Positions 1-6,777 of a stretch of DNA of 14,123 nucleotides are shown here, one piece after another. The stretch is taken from NCBI GenBank assembly GCA_903832475.1, contig CAILBQ010000651.1, forward strand, positions 1-14,123, read 5' to 3'. Position numbers and translations under genes: made by a program. The stretch comes from an uncultured Acidobacteriota bacterium. Lineage in GTDB: Bacteria; Acidobacteriota; Terriglobia; Terriglobales; Acidobacteriaceae. Numbering within the stretch: the first letter of the stretch is position 1; each line of letters begins with the position of its first letter. The notes under the pieces are model-generated. The model did not search any database, was not told the DNA's origin, and saw only the letters and a program-made list of their open reading frames with translations.

Positions 1-280
1 CGCGGCCAATCGCGTCCTTGGCGTGGGCCATTTTGGCCGAACGCTCCATGAAGCTCTTTTCCATTGAGCCCGAGGGAGCCACCATCGCTCCACCGGGCGT
101 GCGGATGATCAGCCCGGTATCTGCCAGCTTCTCGAGAACACGCCGGATGGTCATTTCTGAAACCGCATGCGCCTGCGCCATCTCGGCGATGGTCGCCGAT
201 CCCTTTTCCTTGACGTAAAGAAGCACCTGGTCCTTGCGCTCTGCAGGATTGCGCACTTGCGTATCGTTATTCTTTGACAT
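1..280 (-). CDS. DeoR-family transcriptional repressor, N-terminal part (cut by window edge)
   Basis: The gene reads leftwards and runs off the window, so only about 93 N-terminal residues are visible. They form a DeoR-type winged helix-turn-helix: the stretch SATIAEMAQAHAVSEMTIRR is the HTH, followed by LEKLADTGLIIRTPGGAM, equivalent to the R-x-x-GGA wing typical of GlpR/AgaR relatives. Next comes the linker with F-x-x-R and K that leads into the missing sugar-phosphate-binding domain. Two start codons lie close together, ATG at 280 and ATG at 286, and neither has a good Shine-Dalgarno site. I took 280, which gives MSKNN. The gene is divergent from the sugar operon that begins at 526, with 245 bp between, so it is probably the local repressor. 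DeoR proteins usually respond to phosphorylated sugars, and the kinase encoded in that operon could make such an inducer; this is inference. The family call is firm, the ligand unknown. Confidence 0.85.
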   Translation of the reverse strand, partial: MSKNNDTQVRNPAERKDQVLLYVKEKGSATIAEMAQAHAVSEMTIRRVLEKLADTGLIIRTPGGAMVAPSGSMEKSFMERSAKMAHAKDAIGR

Positions 281-301
281 GATCATTGTGATTATTGAAC
301 A
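280..301. promoter_or_regulatory. Candidate operator for the DeoR-type repressor
   Basis: The stretch TGATCATTGTGATTATTGAACA is an imperfect inverted repeat (TGATCAtT against TGTTCAaT on the other strand, 6 of 8 positions). It contains a shorter perfect one, ATCA-TTG-TGAT, at 282-292. It overlaps the repressor's own start, where an autoregulatory DeoR operator would be expected, and the TGTTCAAT half-site is loosely like GlpR half-sites. No second copy was found near the operon start, so this is a weak prediction. Confidence 0.25.
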
Positions 302-525
302 AAAACATGCTGTCGCAGTTTTGTCAATTCCTTTTTTGCTCCCTTCGCAGAAAATCCCTGGGCAAGCAATTCTCTTTCCTCACTTGGGTTGTTCTTGCTC
401 GATTGACACAACTTGGTTTGTATGATGATGTTATTTACACACTCCGCTCTGTCCATTTTTCTCACGTGTGGAGATCGTCTATAACACGATTTTCGGACTT
501 CACGCAGGAAGCTGCAGTCGCACAA
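281..525. promoter_or_regulatory. Divergent promoter region between the deoR-type gene and the sugar operon
   Basis: This 245-bp spacer is visibly richer in A and T than its surroundings and holds no convincing gene. Facing right, a perfect TTGACA lies at 403-408. The nearest -10-like hexamers are TATGAT (421-426, spacer only 12) and GATGAT (424-429, spacer 15), so the promoter is plausible but badly spaced. Facing left, another TTGACA (complement of 322-327) has only a weak TTTTGT 17 bp downstream (complement of 299-304). If used, it would give the repressor gene almost no leader. Two opposed TTGACA hexamers in an AT-rich divergent gap are the main evidence; neither promoter is certain. Confidence 0.4.
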
Positions 526-1440
526 ATGAGTTCGTCTTCCCAACCCGCCAAGCCATCCCTGTTGATCCTGGGCGCACGTGGCTTCCTTGGACGGTCCGTT
601 GCCACTGCGGCTGCGGCCCGCTTCAACGTACTTCGGGCCGACCGTACGGCGGGGGAGCGCAGCACCGATATCGTTGTGGATATCACGGATGCTAACGTCG
701 TCGAGCAGACGATTCGTGAGATACAACCGAAGGCAGTGGTCCTTCTCGCCGCCATCTCTGACATCGATCTCTGCGAGCGCCAGCCAGAGCGTGCCGCCGC
801 CGTCAATGTGCAGGGTGTTGCTCACGTCGCTCGAGCCTGTGCGGCCACTGGAACGAGGCTTCTTTTCACCTCGTCCGGAGCGGTCTTCGATGGAAAGAAA
901 ATCGGCTACTGCGAAGAGGATCCAGTTAGCCCGTTGAGTGTCTATGGCCGCTCCAAGGCCGATGCAGAAAATGTCGTCCTCGAGACCCTGCCTGACGCAA
1001 TCGTTCTGCGCGTATCTCTGGTCCTCGGGCGAACCGGCCTGACCACGACAAACTCCGTTGTAGACACTCTTGTCCGTCGATGGCAGGCTGGAGAAATCGT
1101 GCGCGCTTCTACCCTCGAATGCCGCAACCCGATAGACGCTGCGACGCTCGCTACATGGATCATCGAACTGCTCCCCAATCCTGAGGCACGAGGGCTCATT
1201 CACACTGGATCGACCCATGCATGGACGCGTTATCAGATTGCGACGGCGTTAGCCACTCGGCTGGGTGTGCCCGAGGTGCAGCTTCTCCCAGAAGAAACGA
1301 CATCGCCGGCGAGAGCTCTGCGCGGTGTCCATCAACTGCTGCTGACCGATAAGATTGCACGCCTTTGCACCACACAACCCCCCACCATCGAAGAGGTCGT
1401 AGAGAGGAGCCTTCGTGAACCTGCCGAAAGCCATCAATGA
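526..1440 (+). CDS. RmlD-like NAD(P)-dependent sugar epimerase/reductase (extended SDR)
   Basis: A 304-residue extended short-chain dehydrogenase. Seen in the sequence: an N-terminal Rossmann motif LLILGARGFLG (G16, G19, G22), the NAD-binding VLLAAISD strand, a catalytic TSS at 115-117 followed by GAVFDG (compare STDYVFDG of RmlD), and the catalytic pair Y140-G-R-S-K144 within SPLSVYGRSK. Length and layout fit dTDP-4-dehydrorhamnose reductase and its relatives, which reduce or epimerise keto-sugars in the cytoplasm. I chose ATG 526 because the Rossmann strand begins about ten residues later. The frame stays open upstream to 295, but that part translates as promoter DNA. The Shine-Dalgarno site is poor: AGGAAG at 505-510 is too far away. 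It is the first gene of a four-gene operon, and its end overlaps the aminotransferase start by 26 bases. The substrate is not determinable; with a transaminase and a sugar kinase next door, a keto-sugar is likely. Confidence 0.85.
   Translation: MSSSSQPAKPSLLILGARGFLGRSVATAAAARFNVLRADRTAGERSTDIVVDITDANVVEQTIREIQPKAVVLLAAISDIDLCERQPERAAAVNVQGVAHVARACAATGTRLLFTSSGAVFDGKKIGYCEEDPVSPLSVYGRSKADAENVVLETLPDAIVLRVSLVLGRTGLTTTNSVVDTLVRRWQAGEIVRASTLECRNPIDAATLATWIIELLPNPEARGLIHTGSTHAWTRYQIATALATRLGVPEVQLLPEETTSPARALRGVHQLLLTDKIARLCTTQPPTIEEVVERSLREPAESHQ
1403..1410 (+). promoter_or_regulatory. Ribosome binding site that fixes the GTG start of the aminotransferase
   Basis: AGAGGAGC lies inside the end of the reductase gene, four bases before GTG 1415. 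It supports this GTG, and hence a 26-base overlap, over any later start, since the conserved N-terminus follows immediately. Confidence 0.7.
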
Positions 1441-2623
1441 GCTCGAATTCAGCCACGGATCAATTTACGGGGAAGAAGAGCGCGAGGCTGTCCTGGAGGT
1501 CATGAACGCCTCAGCACCATCTTGTGGGCCCAGAGTGAAGGCGTTTGAAGAAGCCTTCGCCGCTTATTGCGGCACAAGCTACGGACTCGCCGTGACTTCG
1601 GCTACAGCAGGACTTGAGTTGGCCATGATCGCTAGCGGCATCGGCCCTGGCGACGAAGTCATTACCACGCCTGTCAGTTGGATCTCGACAGCCAACGTCA
1701 TCACTTCCCTGGGCGCCAAAGCCGTATTTGCAGATATCGATCCCGATACCCTGAATATCGATCCCGACTGCATTGCCGCAAAGATCACGGAACGAACCAA
1801 ATTGATCCTGCCCGTCCACCTGTACGGGCAATGCTGCCAGATGGATGAAATCAATGCCCTTGCGGCTAAGCACAATTTATTGGTTGTTGAGGATGCCGCG
1901 CATGCCGCCGGAGCTGCATACAAAGACCGAAAGGCGGGCTCCCTCGGGGATATCGGCGTCTTCAGCTTTCATCAGCAAAAGAACATGGTCACCCTCGGTG
2001 AAGGGGGGATGATTACGACCAGCAATCTGGCCCTCTACGAACGCATGCTTTCATACCGCTCGCTGTGCTGCCGCACCTACGATCCAAAAGGTAAATACCT
2101 GCCTATCGATGAGAGCAAGCATCCCATGGGCAAGCGCTATTGGTATCTCGAGTTTGACGGCATCGGCTTTAACTTTCGGATGACGGATATTCAGGCCGCA
2201 GTTGGTTTGGTCCAGTTGAAGCGACTGGAGACACTGAACGCCCGGCGTCGCGAGATAGCGCATCGCTACAGCGAGGCGCTCAGCAAGATACCCGGCCTCG
2301 GCCTCCTCCGGCAAACCCCGGATACCACGCATTCGTTTCATGTATTTGCAGTGCTGGTGCAACCAGACTTCCCCGTAGACAAGGAAGAATTTATGTGGGA
2401 GCTTTACACGAAAAAAGGAATCAAGGTCTGGTCCCATTACATGCCAATCCATCTGACGGAGGTGTACCGCAACCTCGGACATTTTGACGGAGAATGCCCT
2501 ATTGCGGAAGGCAGGTTCGAGCAGTACGTCAGCCTTCCGATTCATCCACGCATGACGGATGCTGCTGTCGATTACGTTATCGAAAGCATCCGGGAGCTGC
2601 GCCTTCGCGGTGCGACCACGTGA
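1415..2623 (+). CDS. DegT/DnrJ/EryC1/StrS-family PLP aminotransferase
   Basis: A full-length 402-residue type-I-fold PLP enzyme of the sugar aminotransferase (AHBA/ArnB/PerosamineS) family. Visible landmarks: an N-terminal SIYGEEEREAVLEV helix; TSATAGLELAM (cofactor phosphate region, about 61-71); PVSWISTANVI; FADIDPDTLNID; VVEDAAHA with the pyridine-binding Asp160; and GVFSFHQQKNMVTLGEGGM, in which Lys189 is the expected internal aldimine lysine. The C-terminal domain contains GFNFRMTDIQAAVGLVQL. Such enzymes usually transfer the amino group of glutamate or glutamine to a keto-sugar, often nucleotide-linked, or to a cyclitol ketone. Translation starts at GTG 1415 behind a good AGGAG site within the preceding gene, and ends at TGA 2621-2623 inside a GTGA overlap with the kinase. 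Tight coupling to a reductase, a kinase and a transporter suggests an amino-sugar or aminocyclitol pathway. The family is certain, the substrate unknown. Confidence 0.92.
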   Translation: MNLPKAINELEFSHGSIYGEEEREAVLEVMNASAPSCGPRVKAFEEAFAAYCGTSYGLAVTSATAGLELAMIASGIGPGDEVITTPVSWISTANVITSLGAKAVFADIDPDTLNIDPDCIAAKITERTKLILPVHLYGQCCQMDEINALAAKHNLLVVEDAAHAAGAAYKDRKAGSLGDIGVFSFHQQKNMVTLGEGGMITTSNLALYERMLSYRSLCCRTYDPKGKYLPIDESKHPMGKRYWYLEFDGIGFNFRMTDIQAAVGLVQLKRLETLNARRREIAHRYSEALSKIPGLGLLRQTPDTTHSFHVFAVLVQPDFPVDKEEFMWELYTKKGIKVWSHYMPIHLTEVYRNLGHFDGECPIAEGRFEQYVSLPIHPRMTDAAVDYVIESIRELRLRGATT

Positions 2624-4026
2624 CCGCCTTCGTAACCACCGTGAGAGGTCTGCGAGGTGCGCAAAAGCTCTTTACCGATGCCGCACCAATCTACATCAGT
2701 CGCGCACCCGGGCGCCTCGACGTGATGGGTGGCAACGTAGATTACACAGGAGGCCTCGTCTGCGAAGCCACCATCCGCGAAGCAACGTGGGCTGCTGCGC
2801 AGAGGCGTACGGATCAGACCATCCTTGTGGTGAATCCCCAGGTGGATGCGTTGGGATGGGCGCAGCGCGTCGAGACTGCTAATTCTCAACTGAGCGATGC
2901 GGCAAAGACTCGAAAGTTCGTCAACAGCGACCCCAGGATGCGTTGGACGGCCTATGTTCTCGGCGTCTTCCATCTGCTCCAGAATCTCTGGCCTGAACAA
3001 ACAACAAGTGGCATGACCATCTATCTTGAATCGGACGTTCCTTTGAACAAAGGAGTCAGTTCATCCGCAGCCGTGGAAGTAGCGACCATGAAAGCTGCTG
3101 CCGCGGCTTACGGCATTCCGCTGCGTGGCATCGAATTGGCCGAAGCCTGCCAGTGGGTCGAGAATGTTATTGCCGAATCGGCATGCGGCATCATGGATCA
3201 GGCCACTTCCGTTCTGGGCACAGAAGGCAATCTTCTTCCGCTTCTCTGCCAGCCTTGTCACCTTGAGGATCCGGTTGGACTTCCCGAAGAACTCGCACTT
3301 TGGGCTATCGATTCGGGGGTGAAGCACGCCGTCACCGGCATAGAGTACGAGGCAGCTCGCGCTGCTGCGTTCGTTGGTTACCGCATGATCTGCGAAGCCG
3401 AATCCCTCTCGATCACTTTTGAAGAGAGTGGAAAAATTCCCCGTTACGTGGATCCTCTTTGGAACGGCTATCTCTCCAATCTCAGCCCTTCCTTATTCCG
3501 CTCTCGCTATGAGCGCTCTCTCCCCAAACGAATCTCGGGACACGATCTGCTTAAGGAAGACAAACTTCATCCCGATCCCTTCACCCAGATCCGCGAAGAA
3601 GCCTCGTATCCTGTACGTGGTTGTACTCGCTACGCCATAGAGGAGCAGCAGCGTATCGTCTCGTTTGTCGAACTGCTCCGCGGCCTGGACCAGCGTCCCC
3701 GGGAAGCCGGCTTTCTTCTGCTTGGCGAACTGATGCTCCAATCTCACTGGTCGTATACCGAATGCGGACTGGGATGCGAAGCCACCGATCTCCTGGTTGA
3801 GCTCGTGCGCGAGGAAATCGCCCCGGGCCAACTATATGGCGCCAAGATTAGCGGGGGCGGAGCTGGAGGCACAGTTGTAGTGCTCGGTGCGCGAGATGCC
3901 TTCCATCGCTTCCAACGCGTGGTCACGCGCTACGCTGAACTGCGAAAACAAGATCCATACGTCTTCGTGGGCAGTTCCAGGGGCGCAGATGAATTCGGAG
4001 TGCTGGCTGTGGAGGCCAACTCATGA
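2620..4026 (+). CDS. GHMP-family sugar kinase, resembling the L-arabinokinase/galactokinase branch
   Basis: A 468-residue GHMP kinase. Motif 1 is SRAPGRLDVMGGNVDYTGG (27-45), where galactokinases have GR-x-N-x-I-GEHTDY. Motif 2, the phosphate loop, is PLNKGVSSSAAVEVA (141-155). CGIMDQ carries Asp193, equivalent to the galactokinase catalytic Asp. Motif 3 is YGAKISGGGAGGTVVVLG (406-423). As I recall it, the kinase half of plant L-arabinokinase (ARA1) shares RAPGRLDVMGG, GVSSSAAVEVA, WxIDSGxxHxV, YLxNLSP and YGAKIxGGGxGGT, a closer match than to GalK. It would phosphorylate the anomeric hydroxyl of a monosaccharide with ATP in the cytosol. The start chosen is GTG 2620, in a 4-base GTGA overlap with the aminotransferase stop. 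GTG 2641 is an alternative, and the open frame back to 2494 is shadow. The gene ends in an ATGA overlap with the transporter. Plant ARA1 has an extra N-terminal glycosyltransferase-like half, which is absent here. Kinase family sure; arabinose specificity only a hypothesis. Confidence 0.88.
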   Translation: MTAFVTTVRGLRGAQKLFTDAAPIYISRAPGRLDVMGGNVDYTGGLVCEATIREATWAAAQRRTDQTILVVNPQVDALGWAQRVETANSQLSDAAKTRKFVNSDPRMRWTAYVLGVFHLLQNLWPEQTTSGMTIYLESDVPLNKGVSSSAAVEVATMKAAAAAYGIPLRGIELAEACQWVENVIAESACGIMDQATSVLGTEGNLLPLLCQPCHLEDPVGLPEELALWAIDSGVKHAVTGIEYEAARAAAFVGYRMICEAESLSITFEESGKIPRYVDPLWNGYLSNLSPSLFRSRYERSLPKRISGHDLLKEDKLHPDPFTQIREEASYPVRGCTRYAIEEQQRIVSFVELLRGLDQRPREAGFLLLGELMLQSHWSYTECGLGCEATDLLVELVREEIAPGQLYGAKISGGGAGGTVVVLGARDAFHRFQRVVTRYAELRKQDPYVFVGSSRGADEFGVLAVEANS

Positions 4027-4961
4027 CGGCGACAACCTCGGTACAACGAACACGACGCAGCACTCCATGGTATTTCCTTCTTCTGGCGCTTGCCTCGTTG
4101 ATGTGGTCTGGCCAAGGGACTGCTGTCAAGATACTCGATCCGCATCTCGGCCCCATCGCCATCACCTTCCTGCCCTTTTACTGCACGACGCTGCTAGCCA
4201 TTCCATGGCTGATTCGTTTGCGTCGCAATCGAGGTGCCAGACAGCGTCTTAGCCGTGCAGACTGGATACGCTTCATCATCGCCGGCGTTGCGGGCCAGGT
4301 ACTGGCACAGTTGGGTATGACCTGGGGCGTCAGCCTCTCGCTGGCTTCGAATGGCGCAATTCTCAACCTGCTCATCCCCGTCATCAGCGCTGTTCTTGCG
4401 TCCATCATGTTGCGCGAACGCATGTCCTTGCTGCGAGTCGGATCTTTGCTGATCGGCCTGCTCGGTGTCGCGCTTATGTCGTCCGGCGACTTGCATCAGG
4501 CCTCCTTCATTCAGTCGCGATTTCTCATTGGCAACGTGCTGATCCTAGGTGGCTGCCTGGGGTCATCCTTCTACAACGTCTATTGCAAAGGACTGCTGCA
4601 ACGTTTCGAAGAGATTGAAATCCTCATCTACAGCTACATCACCGCTTCAGTTGCCAGCATTCCGTTACTCGTCTGGGCTGAACCTGTTCCCTGGCGCAAC
4701 TTTCTCGCATTCGACTGGCAGGCATGGGCCGCCTTCGCTTTTCTCGCTTTGTTCATGTACGGCGCTTCAATGCTGCTCTTCTTTGCCGCACTAGCGCATC
4801 TTGACGTTACAACAGCCTCCATCTCTCTTTATCTCGTTCCAGTCTTCGGAGTCGTTCTCGCGATTACGGTGCTCGGCGAACGCCTGAGCCTCATGGAAGC
4901 CATTGGTGCGGTGATCGTACTGATCGCCATGCTGATCATCGTTCGTTACGATAAGGTTTGA
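4023..4961 (+). CDS. EamA/DMT-superfamily ten-helix membrane transporter
   Basis: A 312-residue integral membrane protein made of two EamA repeats (about residues 15-155 and 168-308), each with about five hydrophobic helices. The end of each repeat shows the typical E-R signature followed by a glycine-rich helix: LRERMSLLRVGSLLIGLLGV at 130-149, and LGERLSLMEAIGAVIVLIAM at 284-303. The basic N-terminus (RTRR) and basic loop LRRNRGARQR suggest cytoplasmic placement by the positive-inside rule. Family members move amino acids, nucleotides, sugar phosphates or other metabolites, commonly outwards. The ATG at 4023 overlaps the kinase TGA by four bases (ATGA), so it is translationally coupled and last in the operon. 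As the terminal gene of a sugar-modifying cluster it may export the product or import the substrate; direction cannot be read from sequence. Confidence 0.9.
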   Translation: MTATTSVQRTRRSTPWYFLLLALASLMWSGQGTAVKILDPHLGPIAITFLPFYCTTLLAIPWLIRLRRNRGARQRLSRADWIRFIIAGVAGQVLAQLGMTWGVSLSLASNGAILNLLIPVISAVLASIMLRERMSLLRVGSLLIGLLGVALMSSGDLHQASFIQSRFLIGNVLILGGCLGSSFYNVYCKGLLQRFEEIEILIYSYITASVASIPLLVWAEPVPWRNFLAFDWQAWAAFAFLALFMYGASMLLFFAALAHLDVTTASISLYLVPVFGVVLAITVLGERLSLMEAIGAVIVLIAMLIIVRYDKV

Positions 4962-5061
4962 CGCGGTGGCTTGCTTCTCGTTGTCCTTGAGCTCTCCCCT
5001 TGTCACTTCGAAGCCCGTGAGTCTTTTAGCCTCTCTGCGACAACATTCGGCTTCCCACAAA

Positions 5062-5084
5062 CATCCGGAAGGATGCTCTTCTTG
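5062..5084 (+). terminator. Weak hairpin that may end the sugar operon
   Basis: CATCC-GGAA-GGATG (5062-5075) forms a 5-bp stem closed by a GNRA-type tetraloop and is followed by the pyrimidine tract CTCTTCTTG. It lies about 100 bp after the transporter stop, in the 238-bp convergent gap (4962-5199) before the end of cheB. The stem is short and the T-run is interrupted, so intrinsic termination is doubtful. I see no stronger terminator for either strand in this gap, and no gene in it. Confidence 0.25.
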
Positions 5085-5199
5085 CAATAAGATCCTCAAA
5101 CAAAAGAGCTAGGGCGTCGTACTCCATGCAGACTTGGCATTCGATGGCAGCTTCGATATAGGCTCGTCCGAGGGCGGGACTGGGCGACTTCCAGGAGAC

Positions 5200-6264
5200 T
5201 TAGCGTGTTTGGGAAAGAATGTATCCAGCGATCGACGTCAGGGGCAGCACTTTATCGACACCATTCAATTTGATGGCCTCCTTTGGCATGCCGAAGACCA
5301 CGCATGTACTCTCGTCCTGTGCAACGGTGACCGCCCCGGCTTGTCTCATTTCCAGCATGCCGCGCGCACCGTCGTCGCCCATTCCAGTCAGGATCACACC
5401 CAAAGCATTTTGCCCGGCATACCGCGCTGCAGAGCGAAACAGGACGTCCACCGACGGCCGATGTCTGCACACCAGTGGCCCCTCCTTGATCTCCACATAA
5501 TAGCGCGCGCCGCTGCGCTTGAGCAGCAGATGATGATTGCCCGGCGCGATCAGTGCGCGGCCACGAATGACAGTGTCGTTTGTCTCGGCCTCCTTCACAC
5601 TGATATCGCACAAGCTGTCCAGCCGATTGGCAAAGGCACGCGTAAACAGTTCCGGCATGTGCTGCACAATCACAATTCCTGGCGCATCGGCCGGCAGCGT
5701 TTCGAGCAGGGTCTTGAGCGCTTCGGTGCCGCCGGTAGAGGCTCCGATGGCAACTACCTTTTCGGTTGTTTCCACCATGGCGCGGGTCGCAGGAGAAAGA
5801 ATGCAGTCCGCATTCAGTTTTGGCTCGACCGTGTGGCTGGGCGTGAGCGCGCGCGGCCTGGCCGCTGCTGCCGCCTTCACGATGTCGCAGATTGTTGTGC
5901 GGGAATCTTCGAGGAATTGCTTGGTTCCCAGTCGCGGCTTTGCCACGATATCGACCGCGCCATAATCCAGCGCACGCAACAGACTCTGCGAACCCTCTTC
6001 AGCCAAACTCGAGCAGATCACCACAGGGATCGGATGCTGGCTCATGATCTTCTTGAGAAACGTAAGCCCGTCCATGCGAGGCATCTCGATGTCCAGCGTA
6101 ATTACGTCGGGAATCTGCTCGGCAATGCGATCGGCCGCAACAAAGGGGTCGCCCGCAGTGGCGATAACTTCAATCTCGGGATCTGAAGATAGTATGTCGC
6201 GCAGCGTCTGGCGCACGACGGCCGAGTCGTCGACGATCAGCACACGGACCTTGGCTTTTGCCAC
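5200..6264 (-). CDS. cheB: Chemotaxis protein-glutamate methylesterase/glutamine deamidase CheB
   Basis: A 354-residue two-domain CheB. The N-terminal receiver (about 5-125) has the acidic pair D12-D13, the phospho-acceptor D58 in TLDIEMPRMDG, and K109 in VAKP. A roughly 40-residue Ala-rich linker leads to the methylesterase domain (about 168-350), with Ser176 in GASTGG, His202 in QHMP and Asp298 in GMGDDGA as the triad. Phosphorylated by CheA, it removes methyl groups from receptor glutamates and gives adaptation. The start is GTG, not ATG: AGGAGGG stands eight bases upstream at 6273-6279, and the nearby ATG at 6270-6272 is out of frame. It is the last gene of the leftward che operon, 24 bp behind cheD, and converges on the transporter gene. 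All catalytic residues are present. Confidence 0.97.
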   Translation of the reverse strand: MAKAKVRVLIVDDSAVVRQTLRDILSSDPEIEVIATAGDPFVAADRIAEQIPDVITLDIEMPRMDGLTFLKKIMSQHPIPVVICSSLAEEGSQSLLRALDYGAVDIVAKPRLGTKQFLEDSRTTICDIVKAAAAARPRALTPSHTVEPKLNADCILSPATRAMVETTEKVVAIGASTGGTEALKTLLETLPADAPGIVIVQHMPELFTRAFANRLDSLCDISVKEAETNDTVIRGRALIAPGNHHLLLKRSGARYYVEIKEGPLVCRHRPSVDVLFRSAARYAGQNALGVILTGMGDDGARGMLEMRQAGAVTVAQDESTCVVFGMPKEAIKLNGVDKVLPLTSIAGYILSQTR

Positions 6265-6272
6265 AGTTCCAT

Positions 6273-6279
6273 CCCTCCT
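6273..6279 (-). promoter_or_regulatory. Ribosome binding site that fixes the GTG start of cheB
   Basis: AGGAGGG on the minus strand, eight bases before GTG 6264. It is a near-perfect Shine-Dalgarno site and decides the non-ATG start, inside the 24-bp cheD-cheB gap. Confidence 0.8.
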
Positions 6280-6288
6280 GGTGTAACG

Positions 6289-6777
6289 TCAGCTCAAGCG
6301 GCGCAGCAGCACTTCCCCGGTCCCGGTATTGAACTGAATATGCAGTCCGCAGGTACCGCCCAGGCTGGAGGCCGAAATATGAAAACCCTCTTCGTTCAGC
6401 ACATACAGCGCAGCCTCGCAATTCATGCGTCCTACCGTGGGCCGGGAAGATTCATTCATCACGGACAACACGTCGCCGCCCCCAAACAGTTTCACTTCCA
6501 CGTCTGCGCGTCGCACGCGACAGAAATCGAATTGGCGCGCCAGATCGCGAATGGCGAAATCAACATAGCGCCGTCCCTCCTCCCCGATCATCAAAGAGTT
6601 GTCCGGCGCTCTCGGCAACATGGGATGGCAAAGCGCCGCAATGCCCAGCCGCCGTGCAAAGAAAGTGACACCCACGCAGGAGCCCAGTATGGTGCGGAGG
6701 ATGGTTGGATTGCGTACCAGGTGCGACTCCCCTGGCTGCACGTCAACTTCCGGCAGGCTCGCTTCAGGCTCTACCAT
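6289..6777 (-). CDS. cheD: Chemoreceptor glutamine deamidase CheD
   Basis: A 162-residue CheD. The signature TILGSCVGVTFF contains the catalytic Cys34 with Thr29 nearby, followed by ALCHPMLP with the catalytic His51. Farther on are VKLFGGGDVL and the conserved IGxxN-like strand (VGRMNCEAAL). CheD deamidates specific glutamines in chemoreceptors and, in species with CheC, also acts as its partner. No cheC is visible here. Its ATG at 6777 lies inside the end of cheR, a 14-base overlap, with GGAGG four bases upstream, so the two are probably translationally coupled. It is followed by cheB. The combination CheR-CheD-CheB encoded in a row implies that the receptor of this operon is both deamidated and reversibly methylated. 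Nothing looks truncated. Confidence 0.95.
   Translation of the reverse strand: MVEPEASLPEVDVQPGESHLVRNPTILRTILGSCVGVTFFARRLGIAALCHPMLPRAPDNSLMIGEEGRRYVDFAIRDLARQFDFCRVRRADVEVKLFGGGDVLSVMNESSRPTVGRMNCEAALYVLNEEGFHISASSLGGTCGLHIQFNTGTGEVLLRRLS

Noticed and set aside
403..426. TTGACA followed by TATGAT as a standard sigma-70 promoter
   Set aside because: The spacer is only 12 bp against the usual 16-18, so I list the region only as a probable promoter area and not this pair as the promoter.
295..525. A 77-residue N-terminal extension of the reductase
   Set aside because: The extension is encoded by AT-rich promoter-like DNA and precedes the beta strand that normally begins the family. ATG 526 gives the usual length.
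292..1218. A 308-codon open frame on the minus strand opposite the reductase gene
   Set aside because: It lies opposite a gene with clear Rossmann and YxxxK motifs, its translation has no recognisable domain, and it has no ribosome binding site.
5075..5109. GCTCTT/AAGAGC inverted repeat as terminator in the transporter-cheB gap
   Set aside because: Only a 6-bp AT-containing stem with a 23-base loop and no T-run; likely chance.
5134..6186. A 350-codon open frame on the plus strand opposite cheB
   Set aside because: It is antisense to a complete CheB with all catalytic motifs. Its translation is rich in His, Arg and Gln with no domain, which is typical of the antisense frame of a GC-rich gene.
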